From the NCBI GenBank assembly GCA_051650265.1, contig JBOFIR010000276.1, forward strand, positions 1 to 6,657: DNA of 6,657 bases, read 5' to 3'. The notes under the pieces were generated by a model. It did not search any database, was not told the origin of the DNA, and was given only the letters and a program-made list of their open reading frames with translations. Shown piece after piece: positions 1-5,291 of this stretch. Every line of letters starts with the position of its first letter. Positions within the stretch are counted from its first letter, which is position 1. Source of the DNA: JBOFEH01 sp051650265. Lineage in GTDB: Bacteria > Bacillota > Clostridia > Lachnospirales > Cellulosilyticaceae. Both the position numbers and the translations under genes were made by a program.

Positions 1-801
1 GCCTTGTAAGAACATTACTTCTGCGATGTCAGCTTGTCCTGTTACCATCGCCCCGATTGCTCCAAATCCAAACATCAGTGAGTTACCGATGAGGAATGCG
101 ATTGCTGTTGTTGTAACAGCTGTTTTCTTATCTTTTGCGAAGCGTGTAAAGTCTGGTGTTAGTGTCCCACCGCTGATGAATGATCCCACACATACTGCGA
201 TCGCTGCGCTCATACCCATTGTGTCTTGTGGTACGATATCCAGTAGACCTGCTACACCGCCCACACTTTCTACCGCCATACCTACTGATTTAGATCCTAA
301 AATTGCAATAGCTGGTACTGCAATCATACTTAAGATAGTAAGTGACTTCATTCCGAAGTAAGCTGTTGCTGTCATCAGAAGACCTGATACAAGTACGAGT
401 ACTGGTACTGGAATACCTGTTACTTTTTCTACTGGGATTGCAAACATTGCTACCCCTACACCGAACCAACCTACTTGTGTTGCGCCGAGTAAGAAGGATA
501 CAAGGTATGATCCTTTTTCACCGAAAGAATATCTTGCAAGAAGATGTGTTGATAATCCAGTGTCACCTGCAATATAAGCAAGCAATCCTGTGTAGACACA
601 TAAGATTAAGTTTCCTATAAGTACTGCACCCATGAAACTTTTGAGGTCTAGGCTTGTTCCTAGTGTCCCTCCGCTCAGCATACTCGCTGAGAAAAATGTA
701 AATCCTAGCATAACGACTAGCATTGATAAGAAGCCTTTCTTACTATTTGCTGGAATTGCTTCTAATGAAAAGTCGTGGTCGTGATGTTGTTTCTTTTCCA
801 T
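1..801 (-). CDS. codB: Cytosine permease CodB (N-terminal 267 residues, cut by window edge)
   Basis: Integral membrane transporter of the NCS1 nucleobase:cation symporter family, expected to import cytosine for pyrimidine salvage. Read on the minus strand from the ATG at 801-799, the frame stays open for 267 codons to the edge; the family is about 420 residues, so roughly the last third is missing. The translation follows E. coli CodB closely from memory: FTFFSASMLSGGTLGTSL near residues 34-51, THLLARYSFGEKGSYL near 85-100, TQVGWFGVGVAMFAIPV near 108-124, and GSFISGGTLTPDFTRFA near 207-223, with hydrophobic membrane segments between. The tail before the first segment is His/Asp-rich (KQHHDHDF). 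The start is fixed by GAGGGGGT at 816-809, seven bases upstream. A PyrR attenuator precedes it. Cytosine deaminase codA would be expected downstream, outside the window. Uracil or another base cannot be excluded as substrate, but CodB is the best match. Confidence 0.93.
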   Translation of the reverse strand, partial: MEKKQHHDHDFSLEAIPANSKKGFLSMLVVMLGFTFFSASMLSGGTLGTSLDLKSFMGAVLIGNLILCVYTGLLAYIAGDTGLSTHLLARYSFGEKGSYLVSFLLGATQVGWFGVGVAMFAIPVEKVTGIPVPVLVLVSGLLMTATAYFGMKSLTILSMIAVPAIAILGSKSVGMAVESVGGVAGLLDIVPQDTMGMSAAIAVCVGSFISGGTLTPDFTRFAKDKKTAVTTTAIAFLIGNSLMFGFGAIGAMVTGQADIAEVMFLQG

Positions 802-808
802 TTGATTT

Positions 809-816
809 ACCCCCTC
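809..816 (-). promoter_or_regulatory. Ribosome binding site of codB
   Basis: GAGGGGGT on the minus strand, seven bases before the ATG at 801. It lies downstream of the attenuator terminator, so translation needs read-through of that terminator. Confidence 0.8.
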
Positions 817-841
817 AATTTTACCGAGTACCTAAGGGTAT

Positions 842-884
842 AAAAAAAGCCGAAGACTTATCCTCTAATCTCAAAGTCCTCGGC
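842..884 (-). terminator. Intrinsic attenuator terminator in the codB leader
   Basis: In the minus-strand RNA, GCCGAGGACTT (884-874) pairs with AAGTCTTCGGC (859-849) through 11 base pairs including one G-U, with a 14-base loop, followed at once by seven U (848-842). It stands between the promoter and the codB ribosome binding site, so it is a regulated leader terminator, not the end of a gene. Its 5' arm can also pair with part of the PyrR hairpin upstream. Confidence 0.87.
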
Positions 885-933
885 AAATCACCTAAGAATG
901 CCCTCAGCAACTCCTAGGATTTGTATCCCGTTA

Positions 934-966
934 ACCTTGTCAGCCTCTCTGGACCGAATTAAAGGT
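934..966 (-). promoter_or_regulatory. PyrR-binding RNA hairpin (anti-antiterminator) of the codB leader
   Basis: The minus-strand RNA contains GGTCCAGAGAGGCTGACAAGG (955-935), which carries the conserved PyrR-recognition core CCAGAGAGGCU followed by AAGG. It folds as expected: lower stem ACCUU/AAGGU, a bulge UAAU on the 5' side, and upper stem UCGG-CC/GGCUGA with one bulged U, capped by AGAGA. In the known Bacillus pyr system, PyrR bound to UMP stabilises this hairpin, blocks the antiterminator and so allows termination. A candidate antiterminator uses UUCGGU from this hairpin's 5' arm with GCCGAG from the terminator's 5' arm (884-879), enclosing a helper hairpin CAAAUC/GAUUUG. The antiterminator pairing is my inference; the core motif and terminator are seen directly. 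No pyrR gene is in the window. Confidence 0.85.
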
Positions 967-982
967 ACTCATTGTTGCGCTT

Positions 983-1011
983 ATTATTCCACATTATGTG
1001 GACTTTGTCAA
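983..1011 (-). promoter_or_regulatory. codB promoter (sigma-A type)
   Basis: Perfect -35 TTGACA at 1011-1006 and -10 AATAAT at 988-983 with a 17-base spacer. An alternative -10, TAATAA at 986-981, would give a 19-base spacer. Transcription would begin near 976, just upstream of the PyrR hairpin, giving a leader of about 175 bases before codB. Confidence 0.75.
988..1002. promoter_or_regulatory. Perfect palindrome in the codB promoter spacer, likely operator
   Basis: TCCACAT-A-ATGTGGA, a 7-bp perfect inverted repeat around one base, fills most of the interval between the -35 and -10 boxes. A protein bound here would compete with RNA polymerase or, for a MerR-type factor, distort the promoter. 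It is a DNA-level signal separate from the PyrR RNA element. The binding protein is unknown. Confidence 0.55.
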
Positions 1012-1025
1012 TATTCCTTTTATTA

Positions 1026-1047
1026 CCAAAGCTGTCAAAGTCTTTGG
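1026..1047 (-). terminator. Weak hairpin after the MerR-family gene, doubtful terminator
   Basis: CCAAAG (1047-1042) and CTTTGG (1031-1026) can form a 6-bp stem with a 10-base loop just after the stop codon at 1050. The following bases (TAATAAAAGG) are not a U tract, so termination would be inefficient and some read-through into the codB leader is possible. Confidence 0.25.
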
Positions 1048-1049
1048 AA

Positions 1050-1784
1050 TTATTGATTAACATAATACGCTATTGCTTCTGTGATATAAGCTGCAGTTCC
1101 TTCACCATGCTGATCAATATTTTTAGTAAATCTTTCATCTAGACTATACATCTGCCCTAGCCCTGCTAAGATCTCATTAGTACATGTATAGAAGTTCTTT
1201 GTAATATGATCTTGCCAGCTCTTCACCAGTGCCTGTACTTCCTGCTGACTCACAGGTTCACCTCTATATGCCGCAAATGCTCTAAAGATCTCATTGCCAT
1301 CCGCCATCACCTTTGCCCACTCCTCCTTGCTATACTTATTTGTCTTCTTCTCACATTCTTTGTAAGCGTCTGTGTCACCCCAGCGCGCCTGTACTTCATC
1401 ATGGTATTTCTTCTTTGTTTCCTCAATTTGCTTTGCGTCAAATGCTTCAAAATTCATCTGCTTACCTCCATCTAATCGCTCTTCGATGATCCCAATGAGC
1501 TTTTCTAAACGTTCTTTTTGTAATGTGAGTAGATCACGTTGTTTACGGAGTAGTGCCTCTTCATCATTCTCTGCATGCTCCAATATCCCTTTAATCTCCT
1601 TAAGTGCAAATCCTATTTCTCTGAGAAATAGGATTTTTTCCAATTTTATAAAATTAGAATGGTCATATAATCTATATCCCACATCCGTTGTTTGCGCAGG
1701 TTTTAAAAGACCAATCTCATCATAATAATGCAAAGTTCTTACACTTATACCTGCCACCCGGCTCACTTCATGAACAGTTTTCAT
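1050..1784 (-). CDS. MerR-family transcriptional regulator with TipAS antibiotic-binding domain (TipA/Mta type)
   Basis: DNA-binding regulator of 244 residues, close to TipAL and B. subtilis Mta in length. The MerR winged helix-turn-helix is at residues 2-70 (VHEVSRVAGISVRTLHYYDEIGLLKP, then GYRLYD). A long dimerisation helix rich in Glu, Lys and Leu spans about 74-108. A TipAS domain fills about 120-242, with the family-typical WGDTDAYKECEKKTNKYSKEEW and LGQMYSLDERFTKNID stretches. In that family the domain binds hydrophobic drugs such as thiopeptides and turns on multidrug transport genes. Cys201 lies where TipA carries its drug-reactive cysteine, but I place this from memory. The start is supported by GGAGGT at 1796-1791. 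The promoter upstream looks autoregulatory. No efflux gene is adjacent; the next gene downstream is codB, about 250 bases away with its own promoter. Specific ligand unknown. Confidence 0.92.
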   Translation of the reverse strand: MKTVHEVSRVAGISVRTLHYYDEIGLLKPAQTTDVGYRLYDHSNFIKLEKILFLREIGFALKEIKGILEHAENDEEALLRKQRDLLTLQKERLEKLIGIIEERLDGGKQMNFEAFDAKQIEETKKKYHDEVQARWGDTDAYKECEKKTNKYSKEEWAKVMADGNEIFRAFAAYRGEPVSQQEVQALVKSWQDHITKNFYTCTNEILAGLGQMYSLDERFTKNIDQHGEGTAAYITEAIAYYVNQ

Positions 1785-1825
1785 AGTCTGACCTCCATAT
1801 ATTTCTGCTTTCTACTCACTCTTTT

Positions 1826-1856
1826 AGGCTACACTATAACGTAGCGTTAGAGTCAA
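1826..1856 (-). promoter_or_regulatory. Autoregulated MerR-type promoter of the TipAS regulator gene, with operator dyad
   Basis: -35 TTGACT at 1856-1851 and a poor -10 TAGCCT at 1831-1826 are separated by 19 bases, the over-long spacer typical of MerR-controlled promoters. A dyad at 1833-1853 is centred in the spacer: ACTCTAACG, then CTA, then CGTTATAGT, with eight of nine pairs matching. In the known family, the regulator untwists this DNA when activated so that both boxes face RNA polymerase. The gene starts about 35 bases after the expected transcription start. Confidence 0.8.
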
Positions 1857-2023
1857 TAGCTATTTTAAAGATTTAGTTTAATATTTTTAGAATATTTAAT
1901 TTAAAGATTTTTAGTCAATTATTTTATTCTTTATTCTAAATTTATATTTATATTTAATTGACATATATTCGCTATAATTGTAAAATAAAGGAAATACTTT
2001 TGTCATCTTGTGGATAAAAAGTG
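1857..2023. other. AT-rich intergenic region between the MerR and AraC genes
   Basis: No gene is supported here. It is very rich in A and T, with two similar copies of TTTAAAGATTT (near 1864 and 1900) and an imperfect AT-only dyad near 1880-1900. A candidate plus-strand promoter lies at 1958-1986. I find no GC-rich terminator after the araC-type gene; the only hairpin is a weak ACTTTT/AAAAGT pairing near 1997-2022. Confidence 0.5.
1958..1986 (+). promoter_or_regulatory. Orphan promoter-like sequence pointing into the araC-type gene from its 3' end
   Basis: TTGACA at 1958-1963 and TAAAAT at 1981-1986 with a 17-base spacer, a near-consensus sigma-A pair. No plus-strand gene follows; a transcript would be antisense to the AraC-type regulator. 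In such AT-rich DNA a chance match is possible, although the perfect -35 is less easily due to chance. Confidence 0.3.
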
Positions 2024-2842
2024 TCATAAAATGTGTGAGGAAGGAATAGCCCCCATGTATCTTTTGTAAGTTTTTGTAAAATACGATTGATTCGAAAACC
2101 CACTTTTTTCAGCACTTTCTGTAACGTTGTATTTGCCTGACATGATCAATTTGCGTGCATAGTCGCATTTCAAAAAGTTGGTATATTCCAAAATTGTTTT
2201 GCCTGTAATTTCTTTGAAACTTCGGCAAAGATAATATTTGCTAAAGCCAATTTCTTCGCTGAGTTCATCAATAATAATTGTATCTAAGTAATTTTCATGA
2301 ATATAACTCAGTGCTTTTTTGATCATTTCAAGTTTCTTATATTCACCAGAATGATCTGCATAAGGTTTTTGATGGCTCGCAAAATCCCGACCTAGTGTAA
2401 TGAGCATGGTGAGGATGTGTGCCTTCAGTTGTATCTTATAGTAAAGTTTCTCTTCTCTATATTCTGCAACAATCTGCTCAAATATTTGCTGAATATCCGA
2501 TCTGCAAATCCAGTTTTGCAACATTTCTTCATTAAAATAAAGCTGGTGTTCCTCACAAAAAGCTTTATCAATAATCAAACAGTAGTACCGACACTCTTCG
2601 GATGCCGCAGCAGTATCATGGATGACTGATGAATTAATCACTACAATTTCACCTGCTTTTGCATGAATACGTTCGCCATTACATGTTACGATCCCCTCAC
2701 CATCTACAAAATACAAAAGTTCAATATTTTCATGCCAATGCAATGGGTAGTACGGCTGATGATAGTGGGCCGTTTCAAAATGAAATATAAAAGGAAGCTG
2801 CGTATCTTCATAACTATGATTCTCATAAAATATGTCTTTCAT
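2024..2842 (-). CDS. AraC-family transcriptional regulator with cupin sensor domain
   Basis: Regulator of 272 residues, a full-length cupin plus AraC layout. The N-terminal cupin-like sensor covers about residues 15-95, with HWHENIELLYFVDGEG at 35-50, a glycine-rich turn near 63-65 and VIHD at 73-76, as in sugar-responsive members. The C-terminal DNA-binding domain covers about 172-270 and has two helix-turn-helix units: IDELSEEIGFSKYYLCRSFK near 191-210 and VTESAEKSGFSNQSYFTKTY near 240-259. The family motif GFxxxSYFxxxYKxxxGxxP is clear. The start is supported by AGGGGG at 2853-2848, five bases before the ATG. It is divergent from the ROK/fetAB run, with a large inverted repeat between them, so it probably controls that run and perhaps itself. 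The effector is not known; a sugar is a reasonable guess from the cupin and the ROK neighbour. Confidence 0.92.
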   Translation of the reverse strand: MKDIFYENHSYEDTQLPFIFHFETAHYHQPYYPLHWHENIELLYFVDGEGIVTCNGERIHAKAGEIVVINSSVIHDTAAASEECRYYCLIIDKAFCEEHQLYFNEEMLQNWICRSDIQQIFEQIVAEYREEKLYYKIQLKAHILTMLITLGRDFASHQKPYADHSGEYKKLEMIKKALSYIHENYLDTIIIDELSEEIGFSKYYLCRSFKEITGKTILEYTNFLKCDYARKLIMSGKYNVTESAEKSGFSNQSYFTKTYKRYMGAIPSSHIL

Positions 2843-2859
2843 TATATCCCCCTAGAGCA

Positions 2860-2884
2860 ATATTGTGTTAGTTTAACGCAATAT
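2860..2884. promoter_or_regulatory. 25-bp inverted repeat in the araC/ROK divergent region, probable operator
   Basis: ATATTGTGTTA (2860-2870) and TAACGCAATAT (2874-2884) are inverted copies matching at ten of eleven positions around the spacer GTT. It begins seven bases upstream of the AraC-type gene's ribosome binding site and lies just upstream of the ROK promoter candidate, its centre about 54 bases before the expected ROK start point. That is compatible with activation of the ROK side and repression of the regulator gene. Symmetric sites are less typical of AraC proteins than direct repeats, so another regulator is possible. Confidence 0.65.
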
Positions 2885-2890
2885 CACTGA

Positions 2891-2919
2891 TGTACTTCTC
2901 TCTCTTACTCCACTATACT
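2891..2919 (+). promoter_or_regulatory. Candidate promoter of the ROK/fetAB run
   Basis: -10 TATACT at 2914-2919 (five of six consensus) with a poor -35, TGTACT, at 2891-2896 and a 17-base spacer. A weak -35 next to an upstream dyad suits an activator-dependent promoter. Transcription would start near 2926. Confidence 0.5.
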
Positions 2920-2952
2920 ACACTTAAAACTTTTATGTTAGAGGTGTTTATG

Positions 2953-3789
2953 ATGAAAAATTACGTTGGAATTGATGTAGGTTGTACAAAAATGCATTTG
3001 TGCGCCATTGTAGATGGTAACTATGTGGAACACCGCACGCTCACAGGCATGGATTGTACCAAAGAACGTATTAAAGCTGAACTTGATGCTTTCCTTGCCA
3101 AGCTTCCCTTTGTACCTGATGGTGTTGGGATTGCACTCCCTGCCCTTGTTGAAGGTGATTATAGAGTCCCTATGTCCGATATGGCAGGGATCAGTGGTGC
3201 CACTGCCGAGTACTTTGCTGATGGGCGCTTCCCTGTAAGGCTCATCAATGATGTGAAGGCTGCTACTGTATGCGAACTTACACACTACCCAGATGCGAAA
3301 ACAACTGCTGTCATCATGGCTGGCTCTGGCTTTGCGATCGGTGTTTCTACCAATGGCAAAATTGTTACAGGTGCCAACGGCTTTGCAGGGGAGCTTGGAC
3401 ACTGCCCCGTGATGACTTCAGAAGGCATCTCCGACCTTGATAGCGTATCTGGTGGCATAGGCATCCTTGAACAAGCAGGCTGTGATGCTGAGACACTTCT
3501 TGCCAAGTTAGACGCCGATGATCCAGAGGCACTTGCACTTATTAAACGTAGTGGGCAGTACTTTGGTATGGCACTTGCTACTGTCATGCATCTCTTTAAC
3601 CCAGATGTAATCGTCATTGGTGGCAGCACAGCGACTTACAAAGGCTATATGGAAGCTGCCTATGATACCGCCAAGAAGCTTACGCTTGAGGAACTCTTTA
3701 AAGGTTGTCAAATTACTTCACCTCAAGATGCCAAGCGTATCGTTGCGCTAGGTGCAATGAATTATATCAAGACAGGCATGACACTCTAG
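2953..3789 (+). CDS. ROK-family sugar kinase-like protein without the zinc-binding motif
   Basis: Predicted cytosolic kinase of 278 residues in the ROK branch of the ASKHA fold, which phosphorylates hexoses or N-acetylhexosamines with ATP. The N-terminal phosphate loop is DVGCTK (8-13), where ROK proteins usually have DxGGTK. The catalytic Asp is D100 in INDVKAA (98-104). A second nucleotide segment, AGSGFAIGVSTNGKIVTG, is near 123-140, and AGELGH is at 145-150. The C-terminal lobe contains FNPDVIVIGGS. The usual zinc site, CxCGxxGCxE soon after the GH, is absent; the stretch reads GHCPV then an acidic, cysteine-free sequence, and the protein is slightly short. GAGGTG at 2941-2946 favours the ATG at 2953; an upstream ATG at 2890 would add 21 residues without a good binding site and overlap the promoter. 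It is 29 bases ahead of fetA. Substrate unknown; AlsK-like hexokinase or a non-catalytic relative are both possible. Confidence 0.82.
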   Translation: MKNYVGIDVGCTKMHLCAIVDGNYVEHRTLTGMDCTKERIKAELDAFLAKLPFVPDGVGIALPALVEGDYRVPMSDMAGISGATAEYFADGRFPVRLINDVKAATVCELTHYPDAKTTAVIMAGSGFAIGVSTNGKIVTGANGFAGELGHCPVMTSEGISDLDSVSGGIGILEQAGCDAETLLAKLDADDPEALALIKRSGQYFGMALATVMHLFNPDVIVIGGSTATYKGYMEAAYDTAKKLTLEELFKGCQITSPQDAKRIVALGAMNYIKTGMTL

Positions 3790-3797
3790 TTTATAAT
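3769..3797 (+). promoter_or_regulatory. Candidate internal promoter for fetAB
   Basis: AAGACA at 3769-3774 (four of six) and a perfect TATAAT at 3792-3797 with a 17-base spacer, overlapping the last codons and stop of the ROK gene. The transcript would begin near 3804, immediately at the fetA ribosome binding site, which is unusually tight. If real it uncouples fetAB from the ROK promoter. Confidence 0.42.
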
Positions 3798-3818
3798 AAG
3801 CTTGAAAGGAGGGTTCAT

Positions 3819-4451
3819 ATGTTTTATATTTCAAATCTCAAATACCTAGAAATCCTCAATATTCAAGCACTCCATATTCCAGAAAAACAAATTACTTGTA
3901 TCATTGGTCCTAGTGGCGGTGGTAAAAGTACCTTACTTAAGCACTTTAATAAACTTCTTAGTCCAACATCCGGTAGCATTACCTTTAAGGAAGAAGATTT
4001 AGCCACAATCCCTGCTGTTACACTCCGTAGACGCGTGGTCATGCTCGGTCAGACACCTACTATTTTCCCAGGGAATATCAGAGATAATCTCTTGATAGGC
4101 CTGCAATTTGCAGAAAAGCTACCTGTAGACGATGTTACCCTACAGATGATGCTAGAAGCGGTTCATCTAGACAAACCGCTAGATGGCGAATGTAACACCC
4201 TCTCAGGCGGTGAAAAGCAGCGACTTGCACTGGCTAGGGTCCTTCTACTAGATCCTGAAGTACTCCTTCTAGATGAACCATCCTCCGCTCTTGACTCAGA
4301 TACTGAACTCAAAGTAGTAGCGGACCTCACAGCTTACATCAAAGCACACGACAAGACACTGATTATGGTGACACATTCTAAGGCGCTTGCCGAAACTTAT
4401 GGTGAAAACATCGTACGCCTAGAAAAGGGGGTTGTGATTCATGGATCCTAG
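3819..4451 (+). CDS. fetA: ABC transporter ATP-binding protein FetA (YbbL family, iron export)
   Basis: ATPase subunit of 210 residues; E. coli FetA is about 225. All ABC motifs are present: Walker A GPSGGGKST (30-38), Q-loop Gln78 in MLGQTPTIFPGNIRDNL, signature LSGGEKQR (128-135), Walker B VLLLDE (148-153), D-loop SALD (156-159) and H-loop His186 in MVTH. The family assignment rests on the next gene, a clear FetB-type permease, and on the short single-domain length. In E. coli the pair exports iron and improves resistance to oxidative stress; the metal here is not proved. The ATG at 3819 is chosen because AAAGGAGGG (3805-3813) lies five bases upstream; a longer in-frame reading from 3705 would overlap the ROK gene by 85 bases. 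The 3' end overlaps fetB by 11 bases, implying translational coupling. Confidence 0.88.
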   Translation: MFYISNLKYLEILNIQALHIPEKQITCIIGPSGGGKSTLLKHFNKLLSPTSGSITFKEEDLATIPAVTLRRRVVMLGQTPTIFPGNIRDNLLIGLQFAEKLPVDDVTLQMMLEAVHLDKPLDGECNTLSGGEKQRLALARVLLLDPEVLLLDEPSSALDSDTELKVVADLTAYIKAHDKTLIMVTHSKALAETYGENIVRLEKGVVIHGS

Positions 4452-5235
4452 TATTATAGAACTCGGTTTTTGGCAAATGGCTACTGCCTATATTTTCATT
4501 CTCATTGTCCTTATAATCGTAAGGTTCAAAGGGATTCCGAGAGAAAAAGAAATACTCATTGCTACTGTGCGTATGAGCATCCAACTCTATCTCACAGGAT
4601 ATATTCTCGTATATATTTTTGAAAATCCTCATCCGCTATATACTTTTACATTGATTGGGATTATGGAGGTATTTGCTGTGCGCAATGCGCTTAAGCGTAT
4701 CAAGTTATCTCTACCACGTAAGATCAAGCAGGCCATTGCCATTTCTATTATGTCAGGTACGCTTATCTGCATCTGCTTCTTCGTCTTTGCAGTGGTTCAG
4801 ATTGATCCCTGGTATGACCCACGTTACTTCGTTCCCCTATCAGGGATGATCGTAGGTAATGCCATGACAGGTATTAGCCTCGGTGTCATGCGCCTCTTTG
4901 ATGGCCTACAGCACCAAAAAGATCAGTTAGAAACTGCTTTAATGCTCGGCGCCAAACCAAAGGTTGCTATCAAGCCTATCCTGAACAACACTTTTGATTC
5001 AGCGATCCTCCCAACGATTAACTCTATGGTTGGGATGGGGATTGTCTCCCTACCAGGGATGATGACTGGCCAGATCTTATCTGGCACCTCTCCACTGATC
5101 GCTATCGCTTACCAAGTAGCGATCATGCTCGCGATTGCCGCAAGTGTTGCACTCACACTTGCGATCTTCCTCCACCTCGCTTACCGTGCGATCTTCAATC
5201 ACGAAGCGCAGCTCGTGAATCTTAAAAATGAATAA
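4441..5235 (+). CDS. fetB: ABC transporter permease FetB (YbbM/UPF0014 family)
   Basis: Membrane subunit of 264 residues, matching E. coli FetB (about 259). Hydrophobic segments lie near residues 12-27, 40-60, 66-83, 97-119, 131-150, 190-212 and 218-248. Family-defining stretches are visible: RMSIQLYLTGYIL (44-56), PWYDPRYFVPLSGMIVGNAM (123-142) followed by TGISLGVMRL, ALMLGAK (166-172) in the loop that should contact the ATPase, and GIVSLPGMMTGQILSGTSPL (200-219). It forms the transport path of the FetAB complex, probably exporting iron or another metal. Translation starts inside the end of fetA, with AAGGGGG at 4425-4431 nine bases before the ATG. The gene is intact and is followed after three bases by the shared terminator. 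Confidence 0.93.
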   Translation: MDPSIIELGFWQMATAYIFILIVLIIVRFKGIPREKEILIATVRMSIQLYLTGYILVYIFENPHPLYTFTLIGIMEVFAVRNALKRIKLSLPRKIKQAIAISIMSGTLICICFFVFAVVQIDPWYDPRYFVPLSGMIVGNAMTGISLGVMRLFDGLQHQKDQLETALMLGAKPKVAIKPILNNTFDSAILPTINSMVGMGIVSLPGMMTGQILSGTSPLIAIAYQVAIMLAIAASVALTLAIFLHLAYRAIFNHEAQLVNLKNE

Positions 5236-5238
5236 TTC

Positions 5239-5291
5239 ACAGATAAAAAAATCACCTACACAACGATTGTGTAGGTGATTTTTTTATCTGT
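5239..5291. terminator. Bidirectional intrinsic terminator between fetB and the lipoprotein gene
   Basis: A perfect inverted repeat with 25-base arms (5239-5263 and 5267-5291) around the three-base loop CGA. The GC-rich part of the stem is ATCACCTACACAA with its complement. Each side carries seven A or T bases directly outside it, giving a seven-U tract in either transcript. It ends fetAB on the plus strand and the yidA-lipoprotein transcript on the minus strand; the lipoprotein stop codon (5286-5284) and its last codon lie inside the right arm. Confidence 0.93.

Noticed and set aside
842..884. Leader hairpin read as the end of an unseen upstream gene
   Set aside because: There is no gene between the MerR stop at 1050 and this hairpin, and a promoter and PyrR motif sit just upstream, so it is an attenuator.
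1..917. Plus-strand open frames at 26-361, 342-620 and 723-917
   Set aside because: They are antisense to codB or its leader, lack ribosome binding sites and resemble no protein; codB on the minus strand explains this DNA.
1864..1910. Repeated TTTAAAGATTT as a CRISPR or mobile-element end
   Set aside because: There are only two short, imperfect copies in AT-rich DNA, with no target duplication or transposase.
1958..1978. TTGACA followed by a perfect TATAAT at 1973-1978
   Set aside because: The spacer is only nine bases, too short for sigma-A; the pairing with TAAAAT at 1981 is the better reading.
2890..2952. Longer ROK reading frame starting at the ATG at 2890
   Set aside because: It adds 21 residues unlike any ROK N-terminus, has no ribosome binding site, and would place the start upstream of the promoter -10 box.
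2938..3711. Minus-strand open frames opposite the ROK gene
   Set aside because: They are shadows of the ROK coding sequence, without binding sites or recognisable domains.
3705..3818. Longer FetA reading frame starting inside the ROK gene
   Set aside because: The extra residues are ROK coding sequence in another frame; the ATG at 3819 has an excellent AAAGGAGGG five bases upstream.
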